Shown here: positions 24,620 to 36,654 of the stretch, one piece after another | Position numbering within the stretch: position 1 is the stretch's first letter | Layout of the letters: every line of letters starts with the position of its first letter | Assembly: GCF_963583255.1 (NCBI RefSeq) | Contig: NC_084811.1 | Coordinates: forward strand, 13,038,088 to 13,102,087 | Length of the DNA: 64,000 nucleotides | Origin: Pyrus communis | Taxonomy: Eukaryota; Streptophyta; Magnoliopsida; Rosales; Rosaceae | Reading direction: 5' to 3' | Notes under the pieces: generated by a model | The model's input: the letters and a program-made list of their open reading frames with translations, nothing else | Databases searched by the model: none | Told to the model about the DNA's origin: nothing | Made by a program: the position numbers and the translations under genes

Positions 24620-25651
24620 ATACAGATCAACATATTTACAGAACTCAGCATCCTCTACTAAAGCAACATCTGTCGGAAGTTTCAGCAACCCCTTTGATTT
24701 CCCGTTCAACAGTTCACTATCAACAATGAGTAGGTACAAATGTTCATAATCACATGCAAACAAAATGACATAAAATGATCAATTTTCACAAAACTTTTTG
24801 AGTCTTACACAAAGTATGATTTATCAAACTGCAGAGGTTCCTTAGTCAAGGACCATAAAAACCAGACTATTTGAATGTCCCTTCCCTATAAAACGAGGGC
24901 AAATGACACAGAGTTAACATGTCTATCTAATACAAAGAAGACCACTGATAGATCCAAACAAGGAGGAAGAATTACCAGTGTATGTTACCATTGTGCAAGC
25001 AAACTATTTTACCACTCTATAAACCTCATGACACCATATGATATTTAACTAACACTTGAAATATAGTAAAGATAAAATTACTATTAAACTCATGCCATCA
25101 AACCTACAATTGCAAATTGTATTGCATGGAAACTTATTCTATGTATATAAAATATAAGAGATTAGAATAAAAGAATGGATTACCAAATGAAATGCTTGAA
25201 ATGGTGCTCTCCATTATCTTGCAGTAGAAAAAGCAAAAAACAATGAAAAAATATAATAGAGACGCTATTAGCGAGCTTTCAATCTAGTCTAAACAAAAAA
25301 TTTCTGAATCACTAATATGGAAATGCATAATATTTTTTTAATTATAATCCAACTAAAATACTAGCATATGAGAAATGTTATAACAGGAAAAAAATAAACC
25401 TTGAAGAAGATTCTTGGGTATTGGAATAAACCTCGTTTAGCATTTGAAAGTCATCTTTCATTCGGAGAAATTTTAGAATCCTAAAAAACAGTACAAAAAA
25501 CAAATGAAAACTTGAAAGCAGTGATAAGAAGCTAGCTATCTTTTTATTTTATTTTTAAAATAAGTGTTCATTGGCCGCAACATACCTTCCTGCCTGGAGA
25601 AAGAACAATGGCGGGGCTTCCAGTGACTTCAACTGTAACAACACCCACAAG
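24620..25651 (-). pseudogene. Ascorbate peroxidase pseudogene fragment
   Basis: Minus-strand exon-like pieces in the right order. 25651-25586 encodes LVGVVTVEVTGSPAIVLSPG (APX heme-peroxidase core). 25480-25402 encodes SKISPNER, an in-frame TGA, then SNAKRGLFQ. About 24886-24815 encodes SLTKEPLQFDKSYF. About 24720-24620 encodes [16 protein letters not shown] followed by [10 protein letters not shown]. These match the C-terminal half of ascorbate peroxidase, which reduces hydrogen peroxide with ascorbate. The N-terminal half with the distal histidine, the proximal-histidine exon (SGGHTLG) and the extreme C-terminus are not found, and there is a nonsense codon, so this is a broken copy. Intron positions are kept, so it arose by DNA duplication and not by retroposition. 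Confidence 0.75.
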
Positions 25652-26268
25652 CTGAAAATACAAGTAATCATGCTTCTTAATTGTTGTCTTCATTTAAGAA
25701 TCCCTGCTATCTCCCACGTTTTTATGAAAAACTAAGCTAATATTTGTAAAAGCTTTTCATTCGCAAAATCTACATTGACCTTATTCTGCCATTCTACCCT
25801 AACTGAAGGCCAGCTAGTTTCTTTAGTGATAATCCAACTAATGCACTTATTGAAAGAAATACAATTATAACCAGATATAACGTATTCCAATTCCACAATA
25901 ATGAAATTATATAACAAAAGTTCATAATTTCATACTATAATAAAAGATAATTAGTAAAACTAAGGCATTCTCCTTGAGATCCATCTCTCAGTTCATGAGC
26001 ACCATAACCATTAGGGACCCGCAAGCTGCACCCATCAGAAACGCATTGAGCGCCAGGTTCGTATAGTAAACAACAACTGAAAAAATAGTGGGATGCACTT
26101 AAAGAGCAATGGAAATTGTGAAAAGAACTAAAGGGAAAAGAAAGTGGTCTCGGATGGAATCCTAAGCTCAACACCGTTGATGCTTATGATTAGTGGTAGC
26201 ATAATAAAATTCAGGTTTGTGAGCTTCTTTGTAGTTTTTAGACGTTGTCTGTTTGTTATTTAGCATGA

Positions 26269-26907
26269 ATGCATTTTAACACTTGTTTCTTTAAATTGCA
26301 GATAAGAAAAAAAATATATAAAAGTATGTGTAGAAAACGAATTAGCCCTGGTATGGAAGAGAAGCTAGATAGGATGTTCATGAATACCACTGCTACTGGT
26401 GATCATGCTTGGGCACCCTCGTCTGGTATACTTCCATATGAAAATAATGATGAATCCAATGAGGATGACGACATTCAACTCAAAAGTAGTGATTCTGATG
26501 ATTCTATCCCACTCAAAAACACCCAAGCTAATGAAGAGTATTTGGGGAAGAAGTAAAAAATAACTCGACAATTTGATACACAAGTTAAGAAAGAGAATAA
26601 GAAAAAAAGGAGTTGTTGCAAAGAAAGGGAAAGTGGGAGGTGCTGCTAAGTTGTCAGAACAAATTGACTGATTGGTGTAATTGAGAGTAGGAATACAACT
26701 TCGAACATGGTAAAGGACTTACAAAACAATAGCATTGCTGAAGTGATGAAGATTGTTTCATTTTTGCCTGGTGTATGGCCTGAGACCCATTTGTGGTTAT
26801 TTGCAACTCGATTATTTCTAAAACCAGAGATGAGAGAAATGTTCTTAATTATAGAAGATCCGGACATCAAGCTTCAATTGCTTAACTATGAACAAGCCGA
26901 AAATTAA
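26269..26907 (+). pseudogene. Harbinger-associated Myb/SANT-like ORF, C-terminal part, broken
   Basis: Two open pieces, 26269-26556 and 26707-26907, resemble the C-terminal part of plant Myb/SANT-like proteins that accompany PIF/Harbinger transposases. The first has AWAPSSGILP and an acidic DESNEDDD stretch. The second has SIAEVMKIVSFLPGVWP, LWLFATRLFLKPEMREMF and a LLNYEQA ending. Stops and a frameshift separate them. The N-terminal DNA-binding domain is missing. In this superfamily the Myb-like protein recruits the transposase to the element ends. The transposase lies 390 bp downstream on the same strand. Confidence 0.65.
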
Positions 26908-27775
26908 GTGCCATGTGATGCATTTAGTTTGCAAAGTTTTATATTTCGTGGTAGACAATATAATCTAAAATATCTTAGAACTTGATTTTATATTTTGATT
27001 TGTCATTTGGGATGGTTACTTGGATTTCTTTGTGTTTTACTTGGGATTATAATTGGATGGTTGTTATCTGGATTCTTTATTTAAGAATAATTTTTTTTCA
27101 TGCATGTACTCCTCCTATTTGCAGGAATAATGATGAGATTTTTTTCTTTTCAAAATTGCAGATCTCTTTTAAGATATAGACATCTTGCAAGATGAGGAAT
27201 AGTTCAACCAAACTGAATGCCTTTGTGTTCGTATTATAGAACATTATTATCAAACATATATCCACAGAACACCTTGTTTGGATTCATCTCAAACATGATA
27301 TAAGTGGTTGATGGAAATATTACGAGGAAATGAGAGGCGTTGTCATAGGATGTTCAAAATGGACAAGTAGGTATTTATGAGATTGTGTAGTGACCTGCAA
27401 AACAAGTATGGATTGAAAGGTTCAAGGAGAACGTGTCCTAGTGAAATGTTAGGAATGTTTTTGTTTATTCTAGGACAAGGTGAAAGAATAAGTCAGCACA
27501 AGAACGATTTCAACACTCTGGCAAGACTGTAAGCATATACTTTAGGCAGTTAATTGATATTGTATGCATTATGACAATTGATGTTATCAAACTGTTGGAT
27601 CTTGAGTTTAATGGTGTCCTTGTAGAGATATGGAGGGACTCTAGATGAATGCCCCACTTTAAGGTAAAAAAAAAGAAAAAAAAAGAAAAGATATGATACT
27701 TCTTGCTTTGTCTTATGAATTAAATTATATTTATTGAAAATTGTGTTATAATAATTATTTGCAGAATTGTATTGG

Positions 27776-28412
27776 TGTCACATCCTGGGCTCGACTTTAC
27801 CGTAGCACGATATTGTCCGTTTTGGGTTCCTACCACATCCTCACGGTTTTGTTTCTGTGAACTTACACGAGAACTTTCCAGTAAGTCACCCATCTTGGGA
27901 TTGCTCTTGCCCGAACTCGCTTAACTTCGGAGTTCCGATGGAACTCGAAGCCAGTAAGTTCCCAAAAGGCCTTGTGTTAGGTAGGGATGAGAATATACAT
28001 ATAAGGCTTACAGGATCCATTCCCCTGGGCGATGTGAGATGTTACAATCCACCCTCCTTAGGGGTCGGACGTCCTCGTCGGCACACATTGGGCTAGGGAT
28101 TGGCTTTGATACCAAATTGTCACATTTTGGCCCGGGGCCCCACCATATACCGAGCCTGATTCCGCCGTAGCACGATATTGTCCGTTTTAGGCCCATACCA
28201 CACCCTCACAGTTTTGTTTCTGGGAATTCACACGAGAACTTCCTAGTGGGTCATCCATCCTGGGATTGCTCTCGCACAAACTTGCTTAACTTTGGGATTC
28301 CGATGGAATCCTGAAGCCATTGAGTTCTCAAAAAGCCTCGTGTTAGGTATAGATGAGAATATACATATAAGGCTTACAGGATCCACTTCCCTGGTCGATG
28401 TGGGATGTTACA
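27776..28412 (-). mobile_element. Complete Cassandra TRIM retrotransposon
   Basis: The LTRs are 27776-28046 (shortened by a deletion of about 20 bp) and 28118-28412, in minus orientation. The 71-bp interior has a tRNA-Met primer site (minus TTTGGTATCAAAGCC, next to the right LTR) and a polypurine tract (minus CTAAGGAGGGTGG, next to the left LTR). A perfect duplication ATTGG flanks it (27771-27775 and 28413-28417). Both LTRs carry the 5S-like promoter segment. There is no coding capacity; mobilisation would need proteins from another element. Confidence 0.95.
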
Positions 28413-28526
28413 ATTGGTGTTATTGGTGGTGTACATGTTCAAGCCACAATATCTTCTGGAGGTCAAGTACCATATATTAAGAGGAAATGGAGACCAACTC
28501 AAAATGTAATGGCCGCATGTAATTTT

Positions 28527-29270
28527 TGTTGGAGAACAATTCAGAAATAAATAAAAATAACAGAAATAATAGGACTTGAAATTCTAATACTTTATTAACT
28601 AAAAATACTTGCCATACATAATGAAATTACAGAAACAAATACAAGAATTAAAATGGTACCAACTTGATTACAACAGGTTGAGGTGCGCAAAAACTATTTC
28701 CTTCGAACAGTTTTCTGTTCCACTCTTATGCTTATGGTTCTACAACGTGTGCTTGACTAGGATACCACTACCTAATTCTACAACCCGCACCGGATTATAA
28801 AATTCTAGTGAATTGCTTTGTGTGTTTACTCTCTAGGAATTTTGTACGGAATAAAAGGAGGAAGAAAAGATGATTTACGATGAAATTAAGGACTCCAGTT
28901 ATATAGGCTCTTTCATACCTCTTCAAATACCTTTTGAATGTATTTGAAGTTATACAACTCTTTCCAAAGAGTTGTCTATTAACCAAAACGTTTTTAATTA
29001 ATTTAATTAAAAACTTAATTCGAAATTAAAACTAATTGATCAGATTAATTTTAACCCCAAGTGAGGCCCAAGGCCCTGTCTTGATTAATTAATATTAATA
29101 TTATGGTATAATTATCAAGCCTAATCCACATAATTAGTGGCCCAAGCCTCAATTCTCATTCCAAATGGTCCAACACCTAATCACTAATAAAGGAGACTAA
29201 ATTAATATAAGAACCTCAAGTTCCCTTGACTTCCCTGATGTGGGACTTAAAGGAGCTCAAAACACCAACA
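28527..29270 (-). mobile_element. LTR-like insert (probable solo LTR), 744 bp
   Basis: The ends are TGTTGG and CCAACA, flanked by a perfect 5-bp duplication ATTTT (28522-28526 and 29271-29275). Removing it rejoins the Harbinger reading frame (MAACNF to a FDMQFIF-like stretch). A TATA-like CCTATATAACTGG lies on the minus strand near 28893-28905, suggesting minus orientation. No primer site, polypurine tract or ORF was recognised. Confidence 0.75.
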
Positions 29271-29995
29271 ATTTTGACATGCAATTCATCTTTGCAAGTG
29301 AGGTTGGGAAGGAATTGCACGTGATACAAGGATATTCTTATATGTTTTATGAAATAGTGCTTTAAAGTTTTCCAAGCCTCCAAATGGTAATGTCTCAAAT
29401 TTGTGCATATGTCTGAAATTTTGCATTTGATTAGGCACTTTTTATAGTTTCTTTTTATATCATAGTAGCATGCTTTGAACATTACAAGAAAATATTATCT
29501 TGTGGATGCTGGGTACCCACAGATGAGTGGCTATTTAGAACCCTATAAAGGTGAAAGGTATCATTGTCCTGATGTTCGTAGGGGCAGAGAACCAATGAGA
29601 TCTAAAGAGGTATTCAACCACATACACTCTTCACTTAGGAGTGTCATTGAAAACACTTTTGGTGTATGAAAAAAGAGGTGGAACATTTTAAAAGACATGC
29701 CTAGTTACCCTTTTAAGAAGCAAGTAAAAATACTAGTCGCAACTATGATGCTTCACAATTATATAAGAAGGCATGGCTAGTGTGATACTCATTTTGACAA
29801 CATGAAGGTTAACTTGAATAATGGCTCAAACTCGGATGAAGAACAAGAAGAATATCATATTATTGAAGGACCTGGAGCACAAGAAATAGAGACATTCAGG
29901 AACAACTTTGCTGCAAGTTTGATGCATTCATAATTTTTTTTTTATATATGCTTATTTTATGTTATTATTGTTTGAAGACATTGAAGAAAATTTTA

Positions 29996-30084
29996 AGGAA
30001 CTGTTATTAGCACTCCAAAAATTTCATTCTACACTCCTCACAAATGTATTTTTCTTTATAATTGGAGTGCTAATAACAATTCCC
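29996..30084. mobile_element. 89-bp MITE with 8-bp target duplication (hAT-type)
   Basis: Terminal inverted repeats of about 21 bp (RGGAAYTGTTATTAGCACTCC at both ends, one or two mismatches) are flanked by a perfect 8-bp duplication AAATTTTA (29988-29995 and 30085-30092). It lies just beyond the Harbinger transposase remnant. Confidence 0.85.
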
Positions 30085-30639
30085 AAATTTTATTTATTTA
30101 TATTTGTTTTTTTTTAAAGTAGGTTGTGGTGATGCAACTACAAATGTTAAGATAATATGAACGAAAAATGATTAGATATGCTTGAGAGTCATCTTTTTAA
30201 CAAAAAAGTTAATAGAAAAATATTTTCCACATTACGTCTATTTTTGTCATTATGCAGAGTTATAAAACCTTTTTTGTATTAGTATTTACCAAACATTTTT
30301 ATACTTCTTTTTGTACTCACAACAGTTTTAAAAATATAGTTTACCAAATGCTGAGCTATTTTATTTTATAGTTGATCATTCTTAAAGTATAGTAGAAACA
30401 ATTTTAAAAATAAGTATGTCAATCTCAAATTAGCCCTTAATTTCTAGATACTGCTTGATTTGTTCAAAATCTTCAAATATGAAAATTAGGTCTCCTAAGG
30501 GCCAAAGCATCCCCATTTCCCCTTGAACATGTAAATTGAGCCTTTTCATAACGGTCGTTACGAATATCGACGTCCTTCTAAGCGCTTATGCAGACATCAA
30601 CCAATAAGGCTCTTATTCTTGGTAATATTCGTGCAACAT

Positions 30640-30667
30640 TATATATATATATATATATATATATATT
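30640..30667. repeat. (TA)n microsatellite in the upstream region of the MYB-CC gene
   Basis: About fourteen AT/TA units, roughly 480 bp upstream of the start codon. Confidence 0.9.
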
Positions 30668-31138
30668 TCTAAAAGGAACCAGTTGGTGGTTTTACTATGG
30701 TAGTCTATTCTTTCGGAAGTTGGAAAGGCTTACATAAGCATTTCAACCTTCCTCTTGTCATCATCATGCAATTTACTAACGACAATAATTAAACTTAAGA
30801 TGTGCAGTGTGAAATACATATGAAATTTATCCCAAACCACTAGGTGATTCCGTGGTGATCGATGCAGAATTTGATGGAAGCAAGTTGTAACACCACTTAT
30901 TACCAAAAGCTTTGGGTGGCCGGGTGTCGTGGCTTTTGACCCTATTTGTGTATCCGTCCAAACGCGCCGTTTACCAAATTGCAGGCCTCCAATCGCGTCC
31001 AGTCCAATTACAGACAGACAAAGCTTACCATTTCCAACTCCCTCAACAGGATTTTTCTGCACCGCCGGCACCTTCACTCTCTCTCCCCCTCTCTCTCCGT
31101 CTCCGATTGGGTGTTGGTAATTGGGCAGAATCTTGAAC

Positions 31139-34100
31139 ATGTATCACGCCAAGAAGTTTTCAACGGCGAGCTTGGTCCCACACAAGCCCCAGAGCTCCCA
31201 AGAGCTTGCGAACGTTGGGGCTGTCAGCGGCGGTTCCTCCGTGAAAAGCCCAACGCCTTCCGGCGGGGGAAGCGGGAAGCAACGGCTCCGCTGGACTTCA
31301 GATCTCCACGACCGCTTTGTCGATGCCATTACTCAGCTTGGCGGACCAGACAGTGCGTATTTTCTTTTCAGTACCGGTTTTTTCAATTTATTTACTTATT
31401 CATTATATTTATGTCCTTTGATTCCTTTGCAATCTTGACATGGCCTTCCTTCAAATTTATTTCCTCTAATTTTTACATGATTAATTTAATTGTGCTGTTT
31501 GGTGATCCTTTTAATTCTGTACCAATTGGTTTAGAGGGGGCTTCATTTATTTATAAATTAAAAGGTTATGTAGCTCTAATCAAGATGCTCGGCGAACGAA
31601 ATGAAGAAATTGTTGGAATCATCCACAGAAATCGTTGATCGAATGTTTCCAACTCTTTTGTAATGTTTGTGAGTGCACCTATGTGGCTGAGATGGCTTTG
31701 GTTTGTTTTTTACAAGAATTTTTATTAATTCGGTCTTTGTTTGTTTTCTTTCTGCCTTCTTTGTAGTTGATTTCTAAACAACAAAAAAAAGAAAAAAAAG
31801 AAAAAGATAATAGAGAAATTGTTTTGTCAAGTTTAACCACGAAAATGTATTGAACTTTTAGTATGACCACAAGAATTTGTACTCCTTTTCTATCCGTATC
31901 AAGAATTCATGCTCTTTTTTTTTTTTTCCAAATCATGTTCAGACTCAGCTACTCAGGGCCTTTTTGATTGCCACTACATTTTTGGTTTTCAGTTATTGTC
32001 TTATTAGTTAAAGATAGAGAAGGGCCGGGGGGGGGGGGGGGGGTGGTGGGGTGTGTGGTGGGGCTGGATGGAAATATAGGGGAAGAGGGAGTTGAGGAGG
32101 GACGGAGGAAGGATAAATGTTAATGGAATGCACCCAATCTTTTCCCTACTCAAGTTCTATGCGGAAAAAGAGTGGCCAGTGTGAACTCCACTTTTGTCTT
32201 ATGGGCGGAAATAAACAGTACAGTGATCATCCATGGGACTCCAGTGATTACTTCCTTCTAGCTGGATCTGAGTAAGATAATCTCTTCATTTAACTGTATC
32301 TTTCTGCAGTTATTCCAACGATGTGATGTGTGCACTCTTGGATTTGTCAGTTTAACACCATGAGTGTTATTACCCATTGTCATAGTATAAGAGCTGGATA
32401 CATTCTACATCTTTCTGACTGAGAGAGATTATGTTTTGTTTTACTGATTTCTAATGACAAAGTGCAGGGCTGTTCACCCTACAGATTCTTTTAATGATTT
32501 CTTTTCTAGTCCTGCTCATCTCTAAGCTTACATTTCCTCACCTGGGTCGGGCTTCTGATAAAATCATGGTTATAATCTGGGACGGGGTTGCACCATTGAT
32601 GGAGCAATCTGCTTAGGGAACTTCGTTTGTTCAACCAGTTATGAATGATTGGCCACGTGTCTAGGGAGCATTGTCATTTTTTTTTAATCATGGCCTTCAC
32701 TTGCCCCCTCAATGTCCTGCACTTGTTAGTTGTCTGATAGATATTATTCTGAAAGGAACAATACTTACCTGTATCTTGGTGCTCTAGAGGCTCCCCTCAT
32801 AGTCGGGGTTCTTGGAAATACTACCGAACTTTTAGTCATCCAAGACACATGATCTAGAGGTTCTCAGTAAAGGTCTGTTTCAGCCACTTTATTTTTCTTC
32901 TGTCTTGTTTGGGCCCGAGGAGGATTCTGCAACCACTTCCCCGTTGATCTTACTTATTCTTTGTCGGTTCCTCTTTAAGTTTAGCACAACCATCTGCTCT
33001 TGTGAGCACTTTGGGATGCCTTCGAGATTAGTACAGGAAAGAAGAAAAATCCACTCTTGAGCAGTGACTCCTGCTACAAGTTCCTGTTGCACTTTCCATT
33101 GGACTGTTGCATGGGAGACAGGGTGATGCAAAGTTCCAACTAACTGGCACTGTCAATCTCATTCGTTGTTTCCTAGTATTTATAATGATTCTTACAGAAG
33201 TGGACTCTTTGTTCACTAATTTTGTGAAGTTTTATTTTTACTGAATTATGTTTCTTATAAAGTAAAAGGACATATTCACATTGTTCGTTCTTTGTGAATA
33301 TCATAACTGAATCTTTTTACTTGTCTCTAACTCTAGAAACCCTAGGTTAGATTAAAGTCAGTGTTTAGGGAGTGGTATTAATTTAGGTTTTGACAGCATA
33401 TTTTATTTTTCACTATGTGGTTGTTAGAGCTTTTGTTAATTTCTAGAACGTTTGTAGTGAATATCTTGTCCACTATGATATGCTTCTTGTAAAAGGAAAA
33501 TAAAAATGTAAAAACACTAAAAGCTATACTTTAAACGCATGTTTGTAACATGTCCACATTTTTTTTTATTTAGGGGTGTGCTATCCACACACCTCATTTT
33601 ACTTCTCACACTCCTCTTGATAATTTATGTCCATTGATCTTCTTTAATTCATCCGATCCGATAGCCGAAAATTAAAATGGTGTGTGAGAAGTAAAATGGG
33701 GTGTGTGGATATCACACCCCTTTATTTAATGCCCAAAGGAAATAGTAATTTGTTTTGTTTTCATTTAAAAAAAAGCTCAAACATAAACTCTCATGTGTAT
33801 ATTGTTGTTCTTCTATTAGATGAAGGAAACACAGAAAACTTTTTTGGTGACTATTTTTAGTAACTTTTTTTTCCGTGAAAGAAGCAGATCTGGAGATATC
33901 CGTTTTTGTAAACTCTAGTAAAGTCTCCTAGTCTGGATCAGTGGTGCTCTGACTTCTATTGCGTTGACAGTGCTTTTGGTTGAAGTAGAAGGCCATAGTC
34001 TTCTACTGAATTAATTTCTGTATCTTCTGGCCTTCCGTTGATGCCAAGTTTCGAAATTCTCCGGTGGAAAATTTGCTCAGGCATGGATTGAAGAAGAGCC

Positions 34101-36536
34101 AAGGAAGATGTGTTCAACGATTAGTTCCCTTGTTTCTTCCCTTCACATGTAATCTTCTATTATATTCTATGGATAACCATCTATACTACTTGTATAGGTG
34201 GGGAATATCAACTAATAACCATCTGATCAGTCCACCTGCAAATTGAAATTATCATGCTGTACTGTAAAGGATATTCATTTGGATAATCGTATAACCAACC
34301 CTGTCAAGGACTTCTAGGACTAGTGAGGGTTTTAACTTTTCACTGGGATGAGGGTTTGTTTGCTTTCGGTTAATTTATTTAAAGGAATTCTGATTATTAT
34401 TGGTATGTTGAATATTTTCCTAGACTAGCAGTGGAATGATTCTGTGTTTTCTTCAAAAAGTCAATGTTCGATTCCTTATCCACGATTTGCACATTTCTTT
34501 TGAGTTAATAAATCGAAAACAATTGAAAAAAGAATTTCTCTTTTAGCTTTTTTTCCCCTATTTTCTTGGCAGGGTGGTTTATAAATTTCATCTACTTTCT
34601 CTATGTTTCATTAAATAATTGACTGCTTGGTCTTCACTTTTGGTTAATGATTCATTTGTGCTTAAATTATTTATTTTTGTTGAAGTGGATGTATTTTAGT
34701 TTATATGTGATAGCTAGTGGTGCTTTGCAAACCCGGGAAGAAACGTAGGACCGGATTGAATTGTCCAATCCTTTATTTGTGGCATGTAGTCCAATGGACA
34801 AATCAGTCCCACAGCACAGGGATTTGATGAATTTTTTTTTCCATATCCGGTCGCACCCAAACTAGTGTTTCTAATCACATTTATTACCTAAGTAATATTT
34901 CACAAATGTTTGGTTTTTGCAATTTTACATAGGAGCAACACCTAAAGGTGTTCTGAGAGTGATGGGTGTTCCAGGACTAACTATTTATCATGTGAAGAGT
35001 CATTTACAGGTGCGGGTCACCTTGCTATACTATATTACGTATTCAGGGACATTTAATGTTCTTATTTTTAACTACGCAATTATTCTTTTGTATAGAAATA
35101 CCGACTTGCAAAGTACCTGCCAGAGTCGCCAGCTGATGGTAAAGGCGTCTCCCTCCTATAGATGTTATTTTAGCAATAGAAAACTTGTTTTTACCTTATA
35201 AAAATATGAGTTAATTTGAATTTGGAGTACTGTTTCTGACTTATAGGTTCTAAGGATGAGAAGAAGGGTTCTGGAGACAGCCTATCTTGCTCAGATTCTT
35301 CTCCGTGGGTACCTTTTCCTTTACCTTTTATTGGTTAAACCTCTGTACGAGGACCACATTTTGTCTCTTAAGCTTTCATGACCAAAATCATTATACCTCT
35401 CCACATCTGACGTTCCGAAAAAAACATTCAATTGTTCAGTGGAGTGCAAATTAATGAGGCATTGAGGATGCAAATGGAAGTTCAGAAGCGTCTTCATGAA
35501 CAGCTTGAGGTAAGGTCTCTTTCTCTCACTTCACCTTAAATTGCTGGAAGAGAGATGTAGTCTGCCCCGCAATATCTTTATTGAAGGAATGCTCATAGAA
35601 AGAAAATTATTTCTGACAGACGCAGAAAAAGAATTACTCGAGCGCTTAAATTTATGCTGAAAATTATTTTGCAGAAATTGAAAATAGTTAATCCAGCAAT
35701 TACTTAGCCCAGAGGTCAAGGTTTTTGTATGGCATTTTTCTTCTCCGGGGCCTGAGTTTGGCTCTGGCTTTGGGAATATGGATCGAGTAATAATTGTTTT
35801 TCAATAAAAATAATGTTGTAGAGATGGGAAAATCGGTGGGTGGAAGTTCTGCAAATGCCCATCTTTTTTCTGTGTTCTTCAATTTTTGTTCTTAGATCCC
35901 GCCATTGTGTTGCTCCTTCATTTCCGCAGTAGAGCATGATTCAGGAACTGTTTCCTGATCTCCTATCCTCTCAGAATCAAGTGCAGGCACTTAATATGAT
36001 GAAAACTTGTAATGAGCGGTTCATGTATCCGATTTAGGGGGATGGTTATTGTCATTTTGTTCTGGTCAGTGTCTACGCATTTGTGGCTATACGAAGAATT
36101 CACTAATGTCTGAAAACCAATTCAGGTTCAAAGACAGTTGCAAATGAGAATAGAAGCTCAGGGTAAATACTTGCAGAAGATCATCGAGGAGCAGCAAAAG
36201 TTTGGTGGTTCACTCAAAGCGTCAGAAGCGTTACCATCAGCCGAGGAAAAGCAGAAGCCAGCTCAGTTGGAGACAATGGGCGATGCATCGGCCGCTCCCT
36301 CATCTCCCCGAAAGAAACAAAGGGTGGATGAAGGGTTGCCAGACGGTTGCACCACATCTAATCTGCCTCTAAAAGCTGACCAGAAGAACGAATTTGTGGG
36401 TCGGTGGGATCGAGACCTGTATGGAAGTGACGGTGGATATGGATTTGGCTTGCAAACAGAGTTTAAAGAAGGAGATGGCGGTGCTGCACAGAAAGCACCT
36501 ATGGAGTTAGATCCCTTGTGTGGTTCAAAACAATAG
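31139..36536 (+). CDS. MYB-CC (GARP) transcription factor, PHR1-LIKE group, PHL7-like, 6 exons
   Basis: Exons are 31139-31352, 34933-35009, 35096-35138, 35247-35304, 35440-35509 and 36126-36536. All are GT-AG and in phase, giving 290 aa. The start is the ATG of MYHAKKFSTASL. Exons 1-3 encode the single MYB/GARP repeat: KQRLRWTSDLHDRFVDAI, GPD-RATPKGVLRVMGVPG, LTIYHVKSHLQKYR. Exons 5-6 encode the coiled coil: MQMEVQKRLHEQLEVQRQLQ and RIEAQGKYLQKIIEEQQ. A serine/lysine-rich tail with SPRKKQR (possible nuclear signal) follows. This architecture defines the PHR1/PHL family, whose best-known members bind P1BS sites in phosphate-starvation genes. The sequence seems closest to the PHL7 branch, where function is less clear. 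Intron 1 is long (3.6 kb) and carries a MITE and a G tract. The 5' leader is CT-rich (31075-31110). The gene looks intact. Confidence 0.9.
32027..32043 (+). repeat. 17-base G tract in intron 1 of the MYB-CC gene
   Basis: An uninterrupted run of G followed by TGGTGGGGTG. In RNA or DNA it could form a G-quadruplex. It may also be a length-variable assembly artefact. Confidence 0.8.
33573..33720. mobile_element. 148-bp MITE with 8-bp target duplication (hAT-type)
   Basis: Inverted ends GGGGTGTGCTATCCACACAC and GTGTGTGGATATCACACCCC continue inward through CTCATTTTACTTCTCACAC, giving arms near 39 bp. A perfect 8-bp duplication TTTATTTA flanks it (33565-33572 and 33721-33728). It sits in intron 1 of the MYB-CC gene. 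Confidence 0.9.
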
Positions 36537-36654
36537 GAAGGAATCACCGTTGTTGGTAATCTTTGATGAAGCAGTCTTTGTGCAATTAATTAGAAACCAT
36601 GTTATCTGTACCACGTAAATATACATGCGATCGACTTGTAATTATACAATGTAT

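Larger units (their letters stand above)
27298..29935 (+). pseudogene. PIF/Harbinger (HARBI1-like) transposase, broken and twice interrupted
   Basis: Pieces on the plus strand: 27298-27530 (YKWLMEILRGNERRCHRMF, an in-frame stop, then MRLCSDLQNKYGLKGSR and LGMFLFILG), 28413-28526 (CIGVIGGVHVQATISSG), 29271-29330 and 29485-29935 (YYLVDAGYP, YKGERYHCPDVRRG, VIENTFGVWKKRW, MMLHNYIRRHG). These are the helix-turn-helix and DDE domains of plant HARBI1-type transposases. The second Asp is at 29505-29507 and the Glu at 29649-29651. The first catalytic Asp (usual C-I-G-A-I-D-G) is Gly at 28425-28427. A complete Cassandra and a 744-bp LTR-like insert split the gene. It is dead. Confidence 0.8.

Noticed and set aside
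30946..31638. 230-codon plus-strand ORF overlapping the start of the MYB-CC gene
   Set aside because: It reads a different frame of exon 1 and then intron 1; the MYB repeat is in the frame starting at 31139.
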